Assembly: GCA_036898135.1 (NCBI GenBank)
Contig: CM072522.1
Coordinates: forward strand, 62,326,254 to 62,390,253
Direction: 5' to 3'
DNA from: Oncomelania hupensis
Taxonomy: Eukaryota; Mollusca; Gastropoda; Littorinimorpha; Pomatiopsidae
Length of the DNA: 64,000 nucleotides
Part shown: positions 1-11,733 of the stretch, one piece after another
Numbering within the stretch: the stretch's first letter is position 1
Layout of the letters: each line of letters begins with the position of its first letter
Translations under genes and position numbers: made by a program
The notes under the pieces: model-generated
Seen by the model: the letters and a program-made list of their open reading frames with translations, nothing else
The model's database searches: none
Told to the model about the DNA's origin: nothing

Positions 1-66
1 ATGACAAAATTGGGTTTGTTATGACATAAAACAATGACAAAATGGGCTTTGCTATGACATAAACTT
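1..66 (-). repeat. Related 33-bp repeat units at the window edge
   Basis: Two imperfect units contain GGGCTTTGCTATGACATAAAC, the reverse complement of the 5.0-5.9 kb unit with changes. They probably belong to an array that continues outside the window. Confidence 0.6.
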
Positions 67-286
67 CAAAACGCTTTAAAAGCTACGTTGAGAACTGTGT
101 AGCGAGGTGATGCAGGTCAGAACAATCATTCAGCGCTATGATGGTTGTGAACCGGCTGACACCATGACGGTCTGTTCTCGTACTACTGTTTTCGCGCTGC
201 CACAAAGAAAGAAGCAGAGAGATAGAGAGAGGGGGGATGGGGTGAAGAGAAAGGGGGAGAGAGAGGGGGGAGGGGAATGAGAATAT

Positions 287-292
<6 letters not shown>

Positions 293-327
<35 letters not shown>
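293..327. repeat. (GA)n microsatellite
   Basis: Pure GA run at the end of a longer purine-rich stretch from about 210. Confidence 0.95.
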
Positions 328-329
<2 letters not shown>

Positions 330-331
<2 letters not shown>

Positions 332-1720
332 GACCGCGAAAGTCGATGACAGCCATCTTGTCACGTGAGCTCCAAGGACAGCGGTCACGTGACGGTTAGC
401 TAGCCATTACCTGACCTTGTGTGTGTACCCGGAAGGAAAAGGACAGGAAAGGACAGAAAGACGGTGAAAAGGCGTCACGGGAGCGGGGAAAGACAGGATG
501 TCGATGTCAATGCCAAGTCACGGACGGTACACTCTTGTGACTGCTATCATCCGCTTGTGCTGTCTCAATGAAGAAGGGGTTTAGAAGAGGGTATACAGAA
601 GGGGGTATAGAATGAGGCTTATAATTATACCAGGGTAAACGGGTTTGTGGGAGGGGTGGACAATGGGGTAGGTGGAAAGAATAAGGCAGGGGGGGGGGGG
701 AAGATGCATCAAATGCACATCAAATAATCAAGTAGCCCATGGCGAAACGGTTGACAAAATCAATGGGGAAGTCATATTAAGGTCATGTTGTCTTCATGCA
801 TTTGAATACAGGAAGAGAGGTGCACGATCTAATGTTTAAAGGACGAGAGTTCCAGATTACAGGTCCTGAGAAGGCAAAACTATTTTTAAACAGGTCAATT
901 CGTGTTGTAGGCAGGATGTATTTGTTGGACCCGTAAAGACCTTTTCAAACGTGAACATGTTTTGTTGCAGGCAAAGGTAGGCTAGCGAGAATTGCTTGTC
1001 TGTTGTGTTCAGACGCAGCAATGCATTGCCTGTAATGTGACTTGGACTGCATAGTCACAAAATGGCTTCCGTTACCGGCTACAACAGATTTTTTGACAAG
1101 TCACACATGCGTAAATGGCTACTTACTCGTGTAGCTTTCAGCGACTATCCTGTCGCCTTCATCAGCACAGACTGAAGGTCAGAACTGGGATTCAGTTCAC
1201 ATCACATGGTTTCCGTTATTTTCGATAGAAAACGCAAGCTGTTGTCGTTGCTTTTGTTACATGCTAAAGCAGCCACTAATTCACAAATACTACAGCAACG
1301 ATTATTTCAAGCAAAGGAGGAGTCAAAACATCAAATGAAAGTGGCTGTCTAATGAAGACGTTTCGCATCCGAGCATTCTCATTGGTCACAGCGGACACAC
1401 CTTCGGCAGCGCGCAAAATAAAATAGGACTTATTCTATGGAGGCAGAGGTTTGCGCGCTAGGATCAAATTGAGTTCAAATGGGGTCACGTTAGGGTCTGC
1501 AACACACATGTCATTTCCTGCCACGAAAAAAGACGAAACATGTTTACGTCTGAAAGGTTCTTAACGGTCTGTGGCAGCAGTTAATAGATTGCTTACATTA
1601 GGAGTTGCCAGGACATGTTGCACTTTAAACAAGAGGGTCATGATGTTGAATGAAAACTGATGGTGTAATGACATTAGGTTTGCTGCATTAAGTTTTTTTT
1701 TCCGATGATGACAGACTGGG
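330..1720. other. No recognisable gene or repeat
   Basis: Mixed-composition DNA without a long open frame, a protein motif or a repeat shared with the rest of the window, apart from a G run near 690. Confidence 0.4.
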
Positions 1721-1721
1721 A

Positions 1722-2062
1722 TCCTATCCTATCCTATCCTATCCTGTCCCGTACACCGAAGGTCATAGGGGCACCACAGATGATCGTTTAACCAGCATAC
1801 ACCATCTTTCTCTGTCCTCAGCAGCCCTGATGGCTTCGCTCAGTGTCAAACCAGTCCATTCTCGAATGTTGTCCTCCCACCTCTTTTTCGGTCTTCCTCT
1901 TCTTCTACCTCCTTGCACTGTGCCTTGCAGAATAGTCTTTGCAAGGCCTGCTGATCTGGTGACGTGGCCATACCATCGGAGTTTCCGTTTCTTCACCACT
2001 GTGAGCAGGTCATCGTGTTGTCCAATGGCTTGTGTGATGGTCTGTCGGACTTCGTCGTTCCC
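1722..2062 (-). mobile_element. RTE 3' fragment
   Basis: The TCCTA-repeat tail at 1722-1745 is followed on the plus strand by the reverse complement of the RTE C-terminus. The encoded minus-strand peptide contains VKKRKLRWYGHVTR and GRPKKRWEDNIREW. Similarity stops at about 2062, a typical 5' truncation. It is clearly more diverged than the 28-38 kb pair. No target duplication was recognised. Confidence 0.85.
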
Positions 2063-2394
2063 TGCCCTACGGTGCAAGCAGTTTAGTTTACTGATATGTA
2101 CTTCCCCTGCACCACAATGTACGCATATTTGAAAGGTAGTGGGACGTGAACAACACTTCCTCTCGCATCAGGACCGACACAACTTTTTCATTTACCTAAG
2201 AGGTACAGATTTTCGAAGACAAGTTTGCAAACGTAATCTTCATTTTTATGCCATCTAAATTTATGATCAATAATAACTTCTAGCACGCGATGAGTTTGAA
2301 CTTGTTCAACAATATTGGTCACGACCACCAGGTCAAGGCAGAGCAGCGTTCTCTGATTGTTTGTGTCCGCATGTTATGTCCATGCTCTTAGTCT

Positions 2395-2539
2395 TGTTTG
2401 GATGTAGAGAGAGACAGAAAGAGAGACAGACAGAAAGAGAGAGAAAGAGAGAGACAGAGAAAGAGATAGAGTAAGAGAGATAGAGAGAAAGAGAGACAGA
2501 GAAATAGAGATACAGTAAGAGAGAGAGAGAAAGAGGGAC

Positions 2540-2613
<74 letters not shown>

Positions 2614-2640
2614 AAGCCAGAAAGAGAGAGAGATGATAGA
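2395..2640. repeat. (GA)n-rich microsatellite block
   Basis: Interrupted GAGAGA/GACAGA DNA with a pure GA core at about 2545-2603. Confidence 0.95.
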
Positions 2641-2895
2641 GGCAGTGGGGTCGGCTTCAATGGCTTGCCATCTTGAAATGAATAAATGAATTAATTAAGG
2701 CCATAAACATGTCCACAGAAAAGCATGATCACATTTTCTTAAAAGGCGATTTCCCACCCACCCCCCACCCCTCTCTTCACCTCCCCTCATCTTCCTCATC
2801 TCCCCCATCTCCCTCACCTCCACTCCCCTCCCCTTATCCTCATTGAAAGAACACCAAGCCGAATGCCGCTTTCTTTCAGTGGCAAAGATGAAGGG

Positions 2896-2950
2896 GTGTT
2901 TGTGTGCGTGTGTGTGTCTGGGTGTGTGTGTTTGTGTGTGTGTGTGTGTT
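2896..2950. repeat. (GT)n microsatellite
   Basis: Imperfect GTGTGT tract with TTTGTG and GGGTG interruptions. Confidence 0.9.
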
Positions 2951-3111
2951 TGAGGTGGGAATGGAAAGATGGAAAGGCGCTATATATAACAAGATGGCAA
3001 GACAATCAAATGTATTTTCAGACATTCCACTCACACGCGTCAGCCGAAGCAATAAGCATTTTGATGTTGTGACTTGGAGTTATTTTGGCGAAACAAACAT
3101 GAAAACATGGA

Positions 3112-3202
3112 GTGATAGACGACTGTCTATGAACAAACAGGAGTGATAGATAACTATCTATGAACAAACAGGTGAGATAGACGACTGTCTATGAACAAAC
3201 AT
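3112..3202. repeat. Short ~38-bp tandem repeat, 3 units
   Basis: Three copies of a GATAGACGACTGTCTATGAACAAACA-like unit. Each contains a small inverted repeat around the ATAGA/TCTAT pair. Confidence 0.85.
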
Positions 3203-3207
3203 GAAAA

Positions 3208-3667
3208 ATTGCTGCTCTGACAAGATTGAAGCCCATTTGGAAAGACAGGACAATCAGTCTAAACTCCAAGGTATGGTTGTTGCGCTTCCTTGTCATCTCC
3301 ATCTTCCTATACGCTTGCGAAACATGGACCCTAACAGCAGACCTATATTGAAGAATACAAGGTATGAGGATGAGGTGCTACAGAAGAATTCTGGGCATTT
3401 CCTATGACTTGCTCACAGTGGTGAAAAAGCGGAAACTCTGATTTTATGGCCACGTCACCAGAGCATCATGCCTCGCAAAGACCATCCTGCAAGGAACGAT
3501 GCAAGGAGGTAGAAGAAGAGGGAGACAGAAAATGAGGTCGGAGAACAACAATCGAGAATGGACTGGCTTGACACTGAGCGAAGCCATGAGGACTGCTAAG
3601 GACAGAGAAAGATGGAGTAGGCTGGTTAAACGATCATCGGTGGTACCCCAACGACTTTCGAGTTACG
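3208..3667 (+). mobile_element. RTE 3' fragment, internally deleted
   Basis: Plus-strand sequence matches the RTE C-terminal coding region from the segment encoding the pre-C-terminal helix to the stop. An internal deletion falls near 3405, and stops and frameshifts interrupt it. It ends in TACGGG followed by a long TAGGA tail. It is old and non-functional. Confidence 0.83.
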
Positions 3668-3870
3668 GGTTAGGATAGGATAGGATAGGATAGGACAGGG
3701 TAGGATAGAATAGGATACGTTAGGATAGGATAGGATAGGTTAGGATAGAATAGGATACGTTAGGATAGGATAGGACAGGATAGGATAGAATAGGATACGT
3801 TAGGATAGGACAGGATATGATAGAATAGGATACGTTAGGATAGGATAGGATAGGATAGGATAGGATAGGA
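3667..3870 (+). repeat. Expanded (TAGGA)n RTE tail
   Basis: About 200 bp of TAGGA repeats with variants such as TAGGACAGG, TAGAATAGG and TACGTTAGG that recur in a higher-order pattern. Other RTE copies here carry only 3-10 units, so the tail has grown into a small satellite. Confidence 0.9.
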
Positions 3871-4060
3871 TCTGCAAGCACTGGGTCCTTACTCCACTCG
3901 CACCCCGTGACCCAGAAATGTGCTCAATAGTCTGGGCGTCAGACAAGGCGCCCGAAGGCTGCAGGTGGGCGCCTCGGGCGTCATGGGTTTGATCCTGTAT
4001 CGAGCGGCGTATCGAGCGGCGTTTTGAGCAGCTCTTGAGTTAAAAAACCTCTTTAGAAAA
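3871..4060 (+). mobile_element. SINE-A 3' fragment
   Basis: It matches the 3' body of SINE-A: the CTGGGTCCTT segment, the GGGCGTCAGAC-GGCGCCC block, and the GATCCTGTATCG to TTGAGCAGCTCTTGAG end. It has a local duplication of TATCGAGCGGCG. The tRNA head is absent. Confidence 0.7.
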
Positions 4061-4199
4061 CCGAACGGTAAAAATTGTTGTTCAGATTTAATATCTACAG
4101 TTCTTACTCTTAAAAAATTAATTGCCTGGTGCCCGCGTTCTAGAAGGTGTGACGTAAGCAAGGTCAACTTTGAACCCTTCCTGTGTAAGCGTTACACGT

Positions 4200-4345
4200 G
4201 TCAGTGGTCGATTCAGCCCCGATGCTTGAATCTTGTGTACCTCGAATCCATTATCCACTCAGCAGCAAGTCAGGAGTTGTATGAAGTCTCAATCGCAACA
4301 GTAAGCAAGGTCAGAAAGTTCTATAAATAAACACTGGCGTGAGGT
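4200..4345 (-). repeat. Fragment of the LTR-like repeat family
   Basis: The segment GATTCAGCCCCGATGCTTGAATCTTG and the following CTCAGCAGCAAGTCAGGAGT match the left edge of the LTR-like repeats at 47.5 and 51.9 kb. Only the terminal ~130 bp is recognisable. Confidence 0.55.
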
Positions 4346-4589
4346 GAGAGAGTGTACACAGTGATTAGTTTCCTGTGTTTCATGGCTAAGCTGGCGGAAT
4401 TCCATTTCACATCGTCTGTAGACAAATTGAAACCCCATTTCGCTCATCACTGTCAACGTTAATCCTATTTCGTTTATTTTCCCCTTCGTTTCAGAATCCT
4501 CCCAGCAAAGGCGGAAAATGCCGAAGAATGTAGACTATTTAAAGGAACTCATTTGAAGCCCCCCCCCTCCCCCACGCGACTGATACTCT

Positions 4590-5020
4590 TAAAATTCACA
4601 GTGAGTGTTGCCTTATTGAACAAAAATAAATTTACAGCAAGCGAAGAAACGAACAACAAAACTCTATCAAAAGCATAATTTTTTAATTAGCCTACTAATT
4701 TCCGTAGTTTTTTTTTTGGCTAATTATAGCAACAGCCGTTGTATAGCCAGCCACAATTTTGGAGTTAAAAATAGCATCTACCAAAGTCGTAAGAGACAGA
4801 GCCCATAAAAACAATTGCTCGTAAGGGTTTTCGTTTTAGGATGATAAAACGGACCCTGCCGTACGTACCCCAGACACCAAAGCCACGCGGTTCACTCAGA
4901 AATAGCATCAAATGTCACAGAACTTTGGTATTAATGTACCGTTAAAACAGGGGAAATCACTGTCAGAACAGAAGTGGAAAAGTCAAACTTAAGCGGTTGG
5001 CTTGAGCCACGAAAAGCCCA
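4590..5020 (+). repeat. Dispersed repeat leading into the 33-bp minisatellite
   Basis: Diverged but collinear with 27520-28350: CACAGTGAGTG, AGCATCTACCAAAG, GCTCGTAAGGGTT, CAAACACCAAAG-like and GTACCGTT-AAAACAG landmarks occur in the same order. It ends where the 33-bp array begins. Confidence 0.6.
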
Positions 5021-5910
5021 CTTTATCTTTGTTTAATGTCACAACAAAGTCCATTGAAGCTTTGTTTAATGTCACAACAAAGCCCATTGTATCTTTGTTT
5101 AATGTCACGACAAAGCACATTGTATCTTTGTTTAATGTCACGACAAAGCCCATTGTATCTTTGTTTAATGTCACGACAAAAACCATTGTATCTTTGTTTA
5201 ATGCCACAACAAAGCCTATTGTGTCTTTGTTTAATGTCACAACAAAGCCCATTGTATCTATGTTTAATGTCACAACAAAGCCCACTATATATTTGTTTCA
5301 TGTCACAACAAAGCCCACGGTATCTTTGTTTAATGTCACAACAAAACCCACTGTATCTTTGTTTGATGTCACAACAAAGTCCACTGTGTCTTTGTTTAAT
5401 GTCACAACAAAGCCAAATGTATCTTTGTTTAATGTCACAACAAAGCCCACTTTATCTTTGTTTAATGTCACAACAGAGCCCACTGTATCTGTTTTGTAAT
5501 GTCACAACAAAGCCCATTGTATCTTTGTTTAATGTCATAACAAAGCCCGCTGTATCTTTGTTTAATGTAATAACAAAGCCCACTGTATCTTTGTTTAATG
5601 TCATAACAAAGCCAGCTGTATCTTTGTTTAATGTCATAACAAAGTCCACTGTATCTTTGTTTAATGTCACAACAAAGCCAAATGTATCTTTGTTTAATGT
5701 CACAACAAAGCCCAATGTATCTTTGTTTAATGTCACAACAGAGCCCACTGTATCGTTTTGTAATGTCACAACAAAGCCCATTGTATCTTTGTTTAATGTC
5801 ATAACAAAGCCCGCTGTATCTTTGTTTAATGTCATAACAAAGCCCACTGTATCTTTGTTTAATGTAATAACAAAGCCCACAGTATCTTTGTTTAATGTAA
5901 TAATAATACA
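5020..5910 (+). repeat. 33-bp minisatellite, about 27 units
   Basis: The unit is CTTTGTTTAATGTCACAACA plus AAGCCCACTGTAT, with substitutions. Each unit contains the inverted pair CTTTGTT/AACAAAG, so each can fold as a hairpin. The period is a multiple of three, so several frames on both strands stay open (up to 295 residues). These are not proteins. Related single units occur at 1-63 and at about 28345-28376. Confidence 0.95.
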
Positions 5911-5911
5911 A

Positions 5912-6347
5912 ATTTTATGGTAAACCCGTCTCGGGAATTTATTTGCCAAAAATGACGGAGATAACCGAAGATTCTGATCTGCAAACTTCGTGAAATCTCG
6001 GAGCAATATGCCACAACATGTGATCGGACATTTCCCGGTAAAGATCTCCCCATGCAATCTTGTGTGTTTGTGTGTAGAAATCTCAACTTGGAAAACTGAC
6101 GGAAAATACCATAGCATTGGTTCAGTAGTCTCCGTAAATCTCTGTAAAGTCTGAGAACATGGACGGAAAGGACCGAAGTGTCTGGTCGGGGGTTTCCGTT
6201 AGAGGTCGGAAAGATTGGCGGAGCAAGTCGACTTATCTGCTTGCAGCCTGAGCAAACGAGTGACGAAATACAAAACAAATACAAGAGGCGGTCTCGGCTT
6301 CTTTTGGCTTCGTCCTGCTACGAGAGTTTGAACGAGACTTGAACAAA

Positions 6348-6350
<3 letters not shown>
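5912..6350. other. Unassigned sequence
   Basis: A degenerate pattern of CGGAAA/ACCG-type words recurs, but no protein or element is recognised. Confidence 0.3.

Positions 6351-6351
<1 letters not shown>

Positions 6352-6420
<69 letters not shown>
6352..6420. repeat. (GA)n microsatellite
   Basis: Pure GA run of about 69 bp. Confidence 0.97.
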
Positions 6421-6425
<5 letters not shown>

Positions 6426-6943
6426 TATGCAAAGAGCCAGCCTACTAGAAATAGTTGGCGCGAGACTTGAAAAGACATGTAGTATCTATAGAAGAAATAG
6501 GGGAGAAAATCTCTAGACCCCGAGCGCGCGCGATGGAGAACTGAATGATCTTATGCGCGTGAGAGAAAGAGCGCTGCAGAGAGAGGGGCCTTCCTTGTTA
6601 TAGATAGATACCTGTTCAAATGCCGATAGTGGTCGGTACGAGCCGCTTGGAATATTATTGTGCATTGTGAAACATGCGTTCGTCTTTTGCTACCTTGTGT
6701 GTCTTCTTGTAGTGCTTTCCTGGGTTACTTAAGTGCTGGTTCCTGGCTCCCTAGGTCTGTGACAGTATTGTGTACTTCATTAATTTTGTATTACAGAACC
6801 AACAAAAACATGTAGTCAAAAGACCAATGAAAAGGGGTTTGAACGGGAAATAAACAATATAGGATAAGATTTCTCTTTACACGTATTTTGCTAAAACATC
6901 ATTGTCAAAGCCAAGACATAAGCTTTTTTCGAGGGTTGCGTAT

Positions 6944-6972
6944 ACTACTACTACTACTACTACTATTACTAT

Positions 6973-7007
<35 letters not shown>

Positions 7008-7014
7008 TTACTAT

Positions 7015-7070
<56 letters not shown>

Positions 7071-7071
7071 T

Positions 7072-7106
<35 letters not shown>

Positions 7107-7123
7107 CTACTCCTACTACTACT
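6944..7123. repeat. (ACT)n microsatellite
   Basis: About 180 bp of ACT with ATT and CCT variants. It abuts the 3' side of a SINE-B copy and is probably that SINE's expanded tail. Confidence 0.95.
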
Positions 7124-7330
7124 GCAGAAATCGCTAGTACAGAAGGCGGGAAGAGAAATCAATGTTTATTTGTGAACATTTAGATTGGCAGCATCCAACA
7201 TCATTAATGAAAGGGAGGGAGGAAACCGGAGTACCCGGAAGCAACCCTCGGTGTCCTGAAAAGTCTCGTACCTCAGTTCGTCCCATGCGGGTTTCGAACC
7301 CGCGACCTTCGGTATAAGAAACCATGATCC
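7124..7330 (-). mobile_element. SINE-B copy (tRNA-derived)
   Basis: Read on the minus strand, a tRNA-like box B (GGTTTCGAACCCGC-like) near 7290-7303 is followed by the family body with CCGGGTACTCCGGTTTCC and CCTCCCTCCCTTTCAT. The 3' side ends at the ACT microsatellite. The box A end is poorly kept. Compare 19258-19645 for a better copy. Confidence 0.8.
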
Positions 7331-7379
7331 TGTGTTAACATTTCCACCTGGATATAATTTTTAAAAAATTGAACATTTA

Positions 7380-7470
7380 AAAACATAAAATAATAATAAT
7401 AGATGTTTTAGGCGCCTTATTCATAAATCAGACTCAAAACGCGGCGATCTATTACCAACATACACGTTGA
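7380..7470 (-). mobile_element. SINE-B 3' end fragment
   Basis: AATAATAATAGATG followed by the TTCATAAATCAGACTCAAAACGCGGCGATCT-like block seen at the 3' end of other SINE-B copies. Confidence 0.6.
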
Positions 7471-7479
7471 GATATTGCG

Positions 7480-7740
7480 GACAGCACTCCCAAGGCGCTG
7501 GCCGATACAGGATCTAACTGAAGAAGCCCGGAGCGCCCACCTGCAGCCTTTGGGCGCATCGTCTGACGCCAAGACGACTGAGCACAATCCCGGGCGACCG
7601 GGGATGGGGAGAAGGGACCTAGTGCGTGCTGGGTGTATTTGTGTAGCCTAGGACATGAGCGTCAGGATATTTAAAGTATGTGCTATGGAATGCGTTAGTG
7701 CACAGACTAGACCTTGGTTTAGGCGCTCATCGGAATGAGT
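7480..7740 (-). mobile_element. SINE-A copy lacking its tRNA head
   Basis: In reverse complement it reads through the GAGGTCTAGTCTGTG, CTCATGTCCTAG, CGGGATTGTGCTCAG and ATCCTGTATCGGCCAGCGCC landmarks of SINE-A. The head is missing. Confidence 0.78.
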
Positions 7741-7744
7741 AACA

Positions 7745-8700
7745 CACAAATAAATAAATTAATTAATTCATATCACATTAAATTCCAAATTAGCAGCCGA
7801 GATTGAAACAGCAAAGACACCACACTATAAGATTTTAAAATGTTTTACAGCGAATACAACAACAGCAACAACAACAACAACAAAACAGCAAAAACAAAAA
7901 GCAACCTGGTTTTTTTACAATTATTGACAAAGCCGTAATTTTGTAGTGACACATTGGAAAGTGATCCCCTCAACTCCATTATAGACAAGGAACAATAACC
8001 CAATGTTACCAGTGAAGAATGGTGTCCCTTTTCCAAAGTCATTATCACCTAGTGTTCATTGACGTAACCATTTTTTAAAATAATCACTATAATTCCAACA
8101 AAGTGTGCTTTAGTAATTTGTTTCCCCCAGCGAACAATTGCTATTCTTCCCTCTCTCTCTCTACAGACAGTTGAGTTCCGTATGTTCGTGTTACATTTGG
8201 GTTTGACATACTGCAGATCAATCAGAGTTATGACATTTTTAGGGAATTAGAACCGAATTGTCAGTGCTAACATACAAATGTTGCATTAGCTATGTGATCA
8301 ACTTGCAACCTTTGACGTGGAACACTGTTTGCCGTTTCTTCCATAATAGCAAGGTGTGTTTTTGTGATGACTTTCAGTTCAGTTTTCAACTCCAATTTTA
8401 TTTATTTGGGCGAGACATCTTCGTCTTACGTTTTTATGCAAACTATTTGTTGTTGCCGAAGGCTAATGTCGTTGTGGATTTGACTGGGATTTTCAGGTCG
8501 GATGTTGTTGTTGTTTTATTTAGATCACTTTGAAATTTCCTGACGTCCTGTAGTATAAGTGGCGTCATCTTCTCCTGATTTGTATTTGGGTGTGTACAAG
8601 AATTTGTGATTTTGGTGATATTTAACTAATGTAAGTGTGTACGTCATCTGCAAGTTGGATCGTAAGTATGGCATTTTTCTTCTCTACTTTGACTTTTTTT
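7745..8700. other. AT-rich unassigned sequence
   Basis: Short (AAC)n at about 7857-7890. Scattered frames of at most ~90 codons show no recognisable protein. Nothing else is supported. Confidence 0.35.
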
Positions 8701-8719
8701 TTAATTTTAAATATGGAAA

Positions 8720-9030
8720 AACGTGTGTACTATGCTTGTGTGTGTGTGCGTGTACTGTTTGTGTGCATGTTGTATGTGTGTGTGTACTTGTTTGCACGGT
8801 GTTATTTGGACAAACCAGTGAACATCTACATAACTTGTTTTGACAGGCCTACTTGTTTTGACGTCAAACCAATGATCCGTTAGAGTTAGGGCTGTGTTAC
8901 GATAAGGGTTAAGGTAAGGGTTAGGACTAAGGTTAGGGTTAGTGTTAGAACACTTAAAAGTACTTCAAAAGGGGCACGTAATATGACCCATTGTCAGCAC
9001 AACGTATGTGGCGTTTCAGGAAAGTCATAG
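8720..9030. repeat. Dispersed repeat with interstitial TTAGGG-like motifs (copy 1)
   Basis: Collinear with 39170-39390: a GT-rich start, the CACGGTGTTATTTGGACAAAC block, CAATGATCCGT, a cluster of GGGTTAGGGTTAG-like motifs, then AGAACACTT-AAAGTACTT and AACGTATGTGGCG. Interstitial, not a telomere. Confidence 0.75.
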
Positions 9031-9154
9031 TAACACTGTGAAAACAAATATGTGTATGTGTGTGTGCGTTCTTAATTTTTAATTTCCTTAAATAGAATAC
9101 GAAGGCAACGTTTAGCTATATATTTTAAATGTTAAGTATTGATTAAAATTTATT

Positions 9155-9545
9155 GTTACATACATTTATATCTTGAAATATCTTCCCTATATTGTTAAGA
9201 TCAGATCTGTTACAAAGACTTTTCACTTTCGAAGAATATGAAGTCAACAATGAGAGCTACATGTATTTTACAGGTTATTTCGTACTTAATTATTGGAACG
9301 AAATTTTTACAGACCTTTGTACCTTCAAATATCTTCACTTTAGGTTTCATAATTTGTATTTCAAAAACTTTCCACTTTTATATTAATATAAAGTCAAAAT
9401 ATATATGTTACATATTAAGCGTTCATTGGAATTAAAGTTTACATACATTTGTATCTTGAAATATTTCCACTGTAGTTTCTTAATTTGTATTTTATATTAC
9501 ACAGTCTTCATACTTAAAATAGAAAGTCAACCCTTAAATATTGAT
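9155..9545. repeat. Degenerate AT-rich tandem duplication
   Basis: ACATACATTT-TATCTTGAAATATTTCC and the following TAATTTGTATTT block recur about 270 bp apart with many changes. Confidence 0.5.
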
Positions 9546-9764
9546 TGATTGGAATGACATATGTCCTACCAGAGGTAGGGAGTGAAGTGGCGGAGGGGGT
9601 GAGGGTTAGGGGGTGGTGGGATAAGGGGTGGGGGTAGGGAGTGGGGGTAAGGGGTGGGGGTAGGGATTGGGGGGAAGTGGAGATCAGGTACAGATAATAA
9701 TAATCAAAAACATCCTTTTTCCTGCGCTCTAAACATGCTGCCAGCGAGGAGTTTTGTGCTTAAC

Positions 9765-9766
<2 letters not shown>

Positions 9767-9826
<60 letters not shown>
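9767..9826. repeat. (CAT)n microsatellite
   Basis: About 20 CAT/TCA units. They give an apparent poly-Asp/poly-Ser frame that is not a gene. Confidence 0.97.
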
Positions 9827-9827
<1 letters not shown>

Positions 9828-9829
9828 GA

Positions 9830-10840
9830 CAGTTTATGTGTTATGGCAACTTTGACCTGCCAATAGAAATGCGATTCACTATTATTTTCGTTATAATTTG
9901 AACTCTGTTGATAGTAATACGTTTTTACACACACACGTTTTTAATTTCTATTTTATTTACTGCAAACAAAATCGAAATCGCTGAGTTTTTGATGATGCAT
10001 AAGGTAAAATAAATGGGGGCTCACGCCGGTGCCTTGTGGTACAGGAATGAAATAGTGGAAATAGTAAATTAAGGTTCAATGGAGTTAAAGGTGAGGCAGA
10101 ATAAGAGAGGCATTGTCAGTTATCTGTTATCAGCCAACGCCTTGAGCAGCTTTTGAACTGGAAGCCCGCTATACAAGAACAGTCGTACATTGCATCAACA
10201 TCTATTGAGTGTTTTTAGATCTGCACTTTCAACTGCGCACCCCCAAAGGTTGCTTTAAATCTGGATGTTAGCAACGTCACCAACAGATACAGATGACTTC
10301 AATAAATGAACCATAATCGTCTGCCAGCTGTTTGGCAATTTCTGTCTTTGGAGCGTAGTGAAAGCGCCATTAAATTTCATTGTGCGAGGCCTAGTATAGC
10401 CACTCCGCCATTTTATCATGGTATTTTAATAGCTTTAGCGGTCAACCTGCATTTCACTTTCTTCTCCCTTTGCTTTCCGGTGGTTGTACGTCCCGCTGAT
10501 TGATGTTGATGTTGATGTCTTGCACAGCTCGAGTCTACACATCGGTGGACCTGCTCATTGCACATGCAGAAGGGAAGATGATGTTGGAAGCGGTGGCGGA
10601 AGGGAGTGCTCCCAAAATAAGGCAAAGCAGCACTCAGATTTTTTTTGAAAGACAATCACTGATTAGGAAGCTACACAGGGTTTGCGATTTTTTTTCCACA
10701 ATAGCTTGCCCCGGGTAAGCAATATGTCATTTTTAACTTTCACGCTCAAAATTGTACTTGCCCACATAGTGAAAGCAAACAAGAAAATAAAATAAACGCC
10801 CACAAAAATGGTCTTTGTAAAATGGAATGAATTAGCCATT
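9830..10840. other. Mostly unassigned; short SINE-A tail near 10125-10185
   Basis: GCCAACGCCTTGAGCAGCTTTTGAACTGGAA is the SINE-A 3' end. A plus frame at about 10526-10718, following a CAG acceptor-like site after TGCTTTCCGGTGG, reads like low-confidence coding sequence, but no family is recognised. Confidence 0.35.
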
Positions 10841-10879
10841 GTTTATAGGGTCCAGCGGACTGCAAAGAGTCCAATGAGA

Positions 10880-11010
10880 TAATAGGCGCGCTGTCATTGG
10901 CCGACGTTTGAACAATTGATCAATCAGTTATGCTATGACATATCGCCCAACTATTAATAAGAGGAGCGGTGTCATTGGCTGAAGGTTGAACAATTGACCC
11001 ATCAAATCCG
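10880..11010. repeat. ~85-bp imperfect direct duplication
   Basis: GCTGTCATTGGCCGACGTTTGAACAATTGA recurs as GTGTCATTGGCTGAAGGTTGAACAATTGA about 86 bp later. Confidence 0.7.
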
Positions 11011-11035
11011 CTGTAATATTCCCACTCTTACTAAT

Positions 11036-11160
11036 ATATCAAAGAATATGGGTATACAAAGAAGAATCACCCGAGGCTTTCCCTATATAAAAAGTGAAGA
11101 CGTTTTAAGAGCAGCGCCGTCAAGCGGCTGCGTTGCGGAGCAGGTCAAGGGAGGTAAACC
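11036..11160 (+). repeat. Block matching the 5' flank of the THAP exon
   Basis: GAATATGGGTATACAAAGAA and AAGCGGCTGCGTTGCGG occur here in the same order as upstream of the THAP start codon at 13508 (minus strand). This marks a dispersed element of which the THAP exon may be part. It is interrupted at 11160 by the hAT-like element. Confidence 0.6.
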
Positions 11161-11540
11161 AGGGCTCGAAATTAGCGGGGGCCCGGGGCCAAAAACCCGC
11201 AAAGTTGATTTCGGGGCTCGGAAAGTTGAAAAACGAAGGGCCCGCTTGGCCCGCAAAATAATTCGTCTGCTACAGCTAGCTCAACTCGGCAGTTTCGTAT
11301 TTGGGCTAAGGGAAGCAACCCACACCGGTGCCCTAAATTTGGACAGAAAAAAAACAGAGAAAAGAAGCGAAAACCTTTTAATTTTGCACTCAAAAGTTTA
11401 ATATACACTTCAATATCTTTTAAATATAATAAACAAAATACTATGGCCGGCACAACATAAACGCAAAATGTCCATTTTTGCAATTACGAAAGTATGGCTA
11501 CATATCGTCGCCATATTGTTGCTAAAACAATCGGCGATGG

Positions 11541-11700
11541 CGTATTTTCCAATTTTTAGGAAGCGAAAGACGCCAGAAGAAAACGTCGACGAAAGGAAAG
11601 AACAAGAAAAGAGAGAAAAAAGAAGTATGAAGAGGAAAAAAGATCAAGGAACTACAATGAAGGGTGGAAAAAATATTTCCATGGCATGGCCTTGAAGTGA
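11541..11700 (+). pseudogene. Broken hAT-like transposase N-terminus
   Basis: The frame begins MAYFPIFRKRKTPEENVD and is Lys/Glu-rich. A frameshift near 11615 switches to a frame reading KKYEEEKRSRNYNEGWKKYF, followed by a stop. No zinc finger or catalytic core remains. Function is inferred from position inside inverted ends and from the aromatic/basic motif only. Confidence 0.4.
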
Positions 11701-11733
11701 ACGAGGCAGAGTACCTTTAAGTTTAGTTCCCTT

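Noticed and set aside
5002..6117. Open frames of 147-295 residues on both strands
   Set aside because: They are read through a 33-bp tandem repeat; a period divisible by three keeps frames open. No independent coding evidence.
8885..8945. Telomere or chromosome end
   Set aside because: Only a few degenerate TTAGGG units, internal, and shared with a second dispersed copy at 39.3 kb.
10526..10718. Host exon after an acceptor-like CAG
   Set aside because: Composition is plausible, but no family, no matching donor and no partner exon was found.
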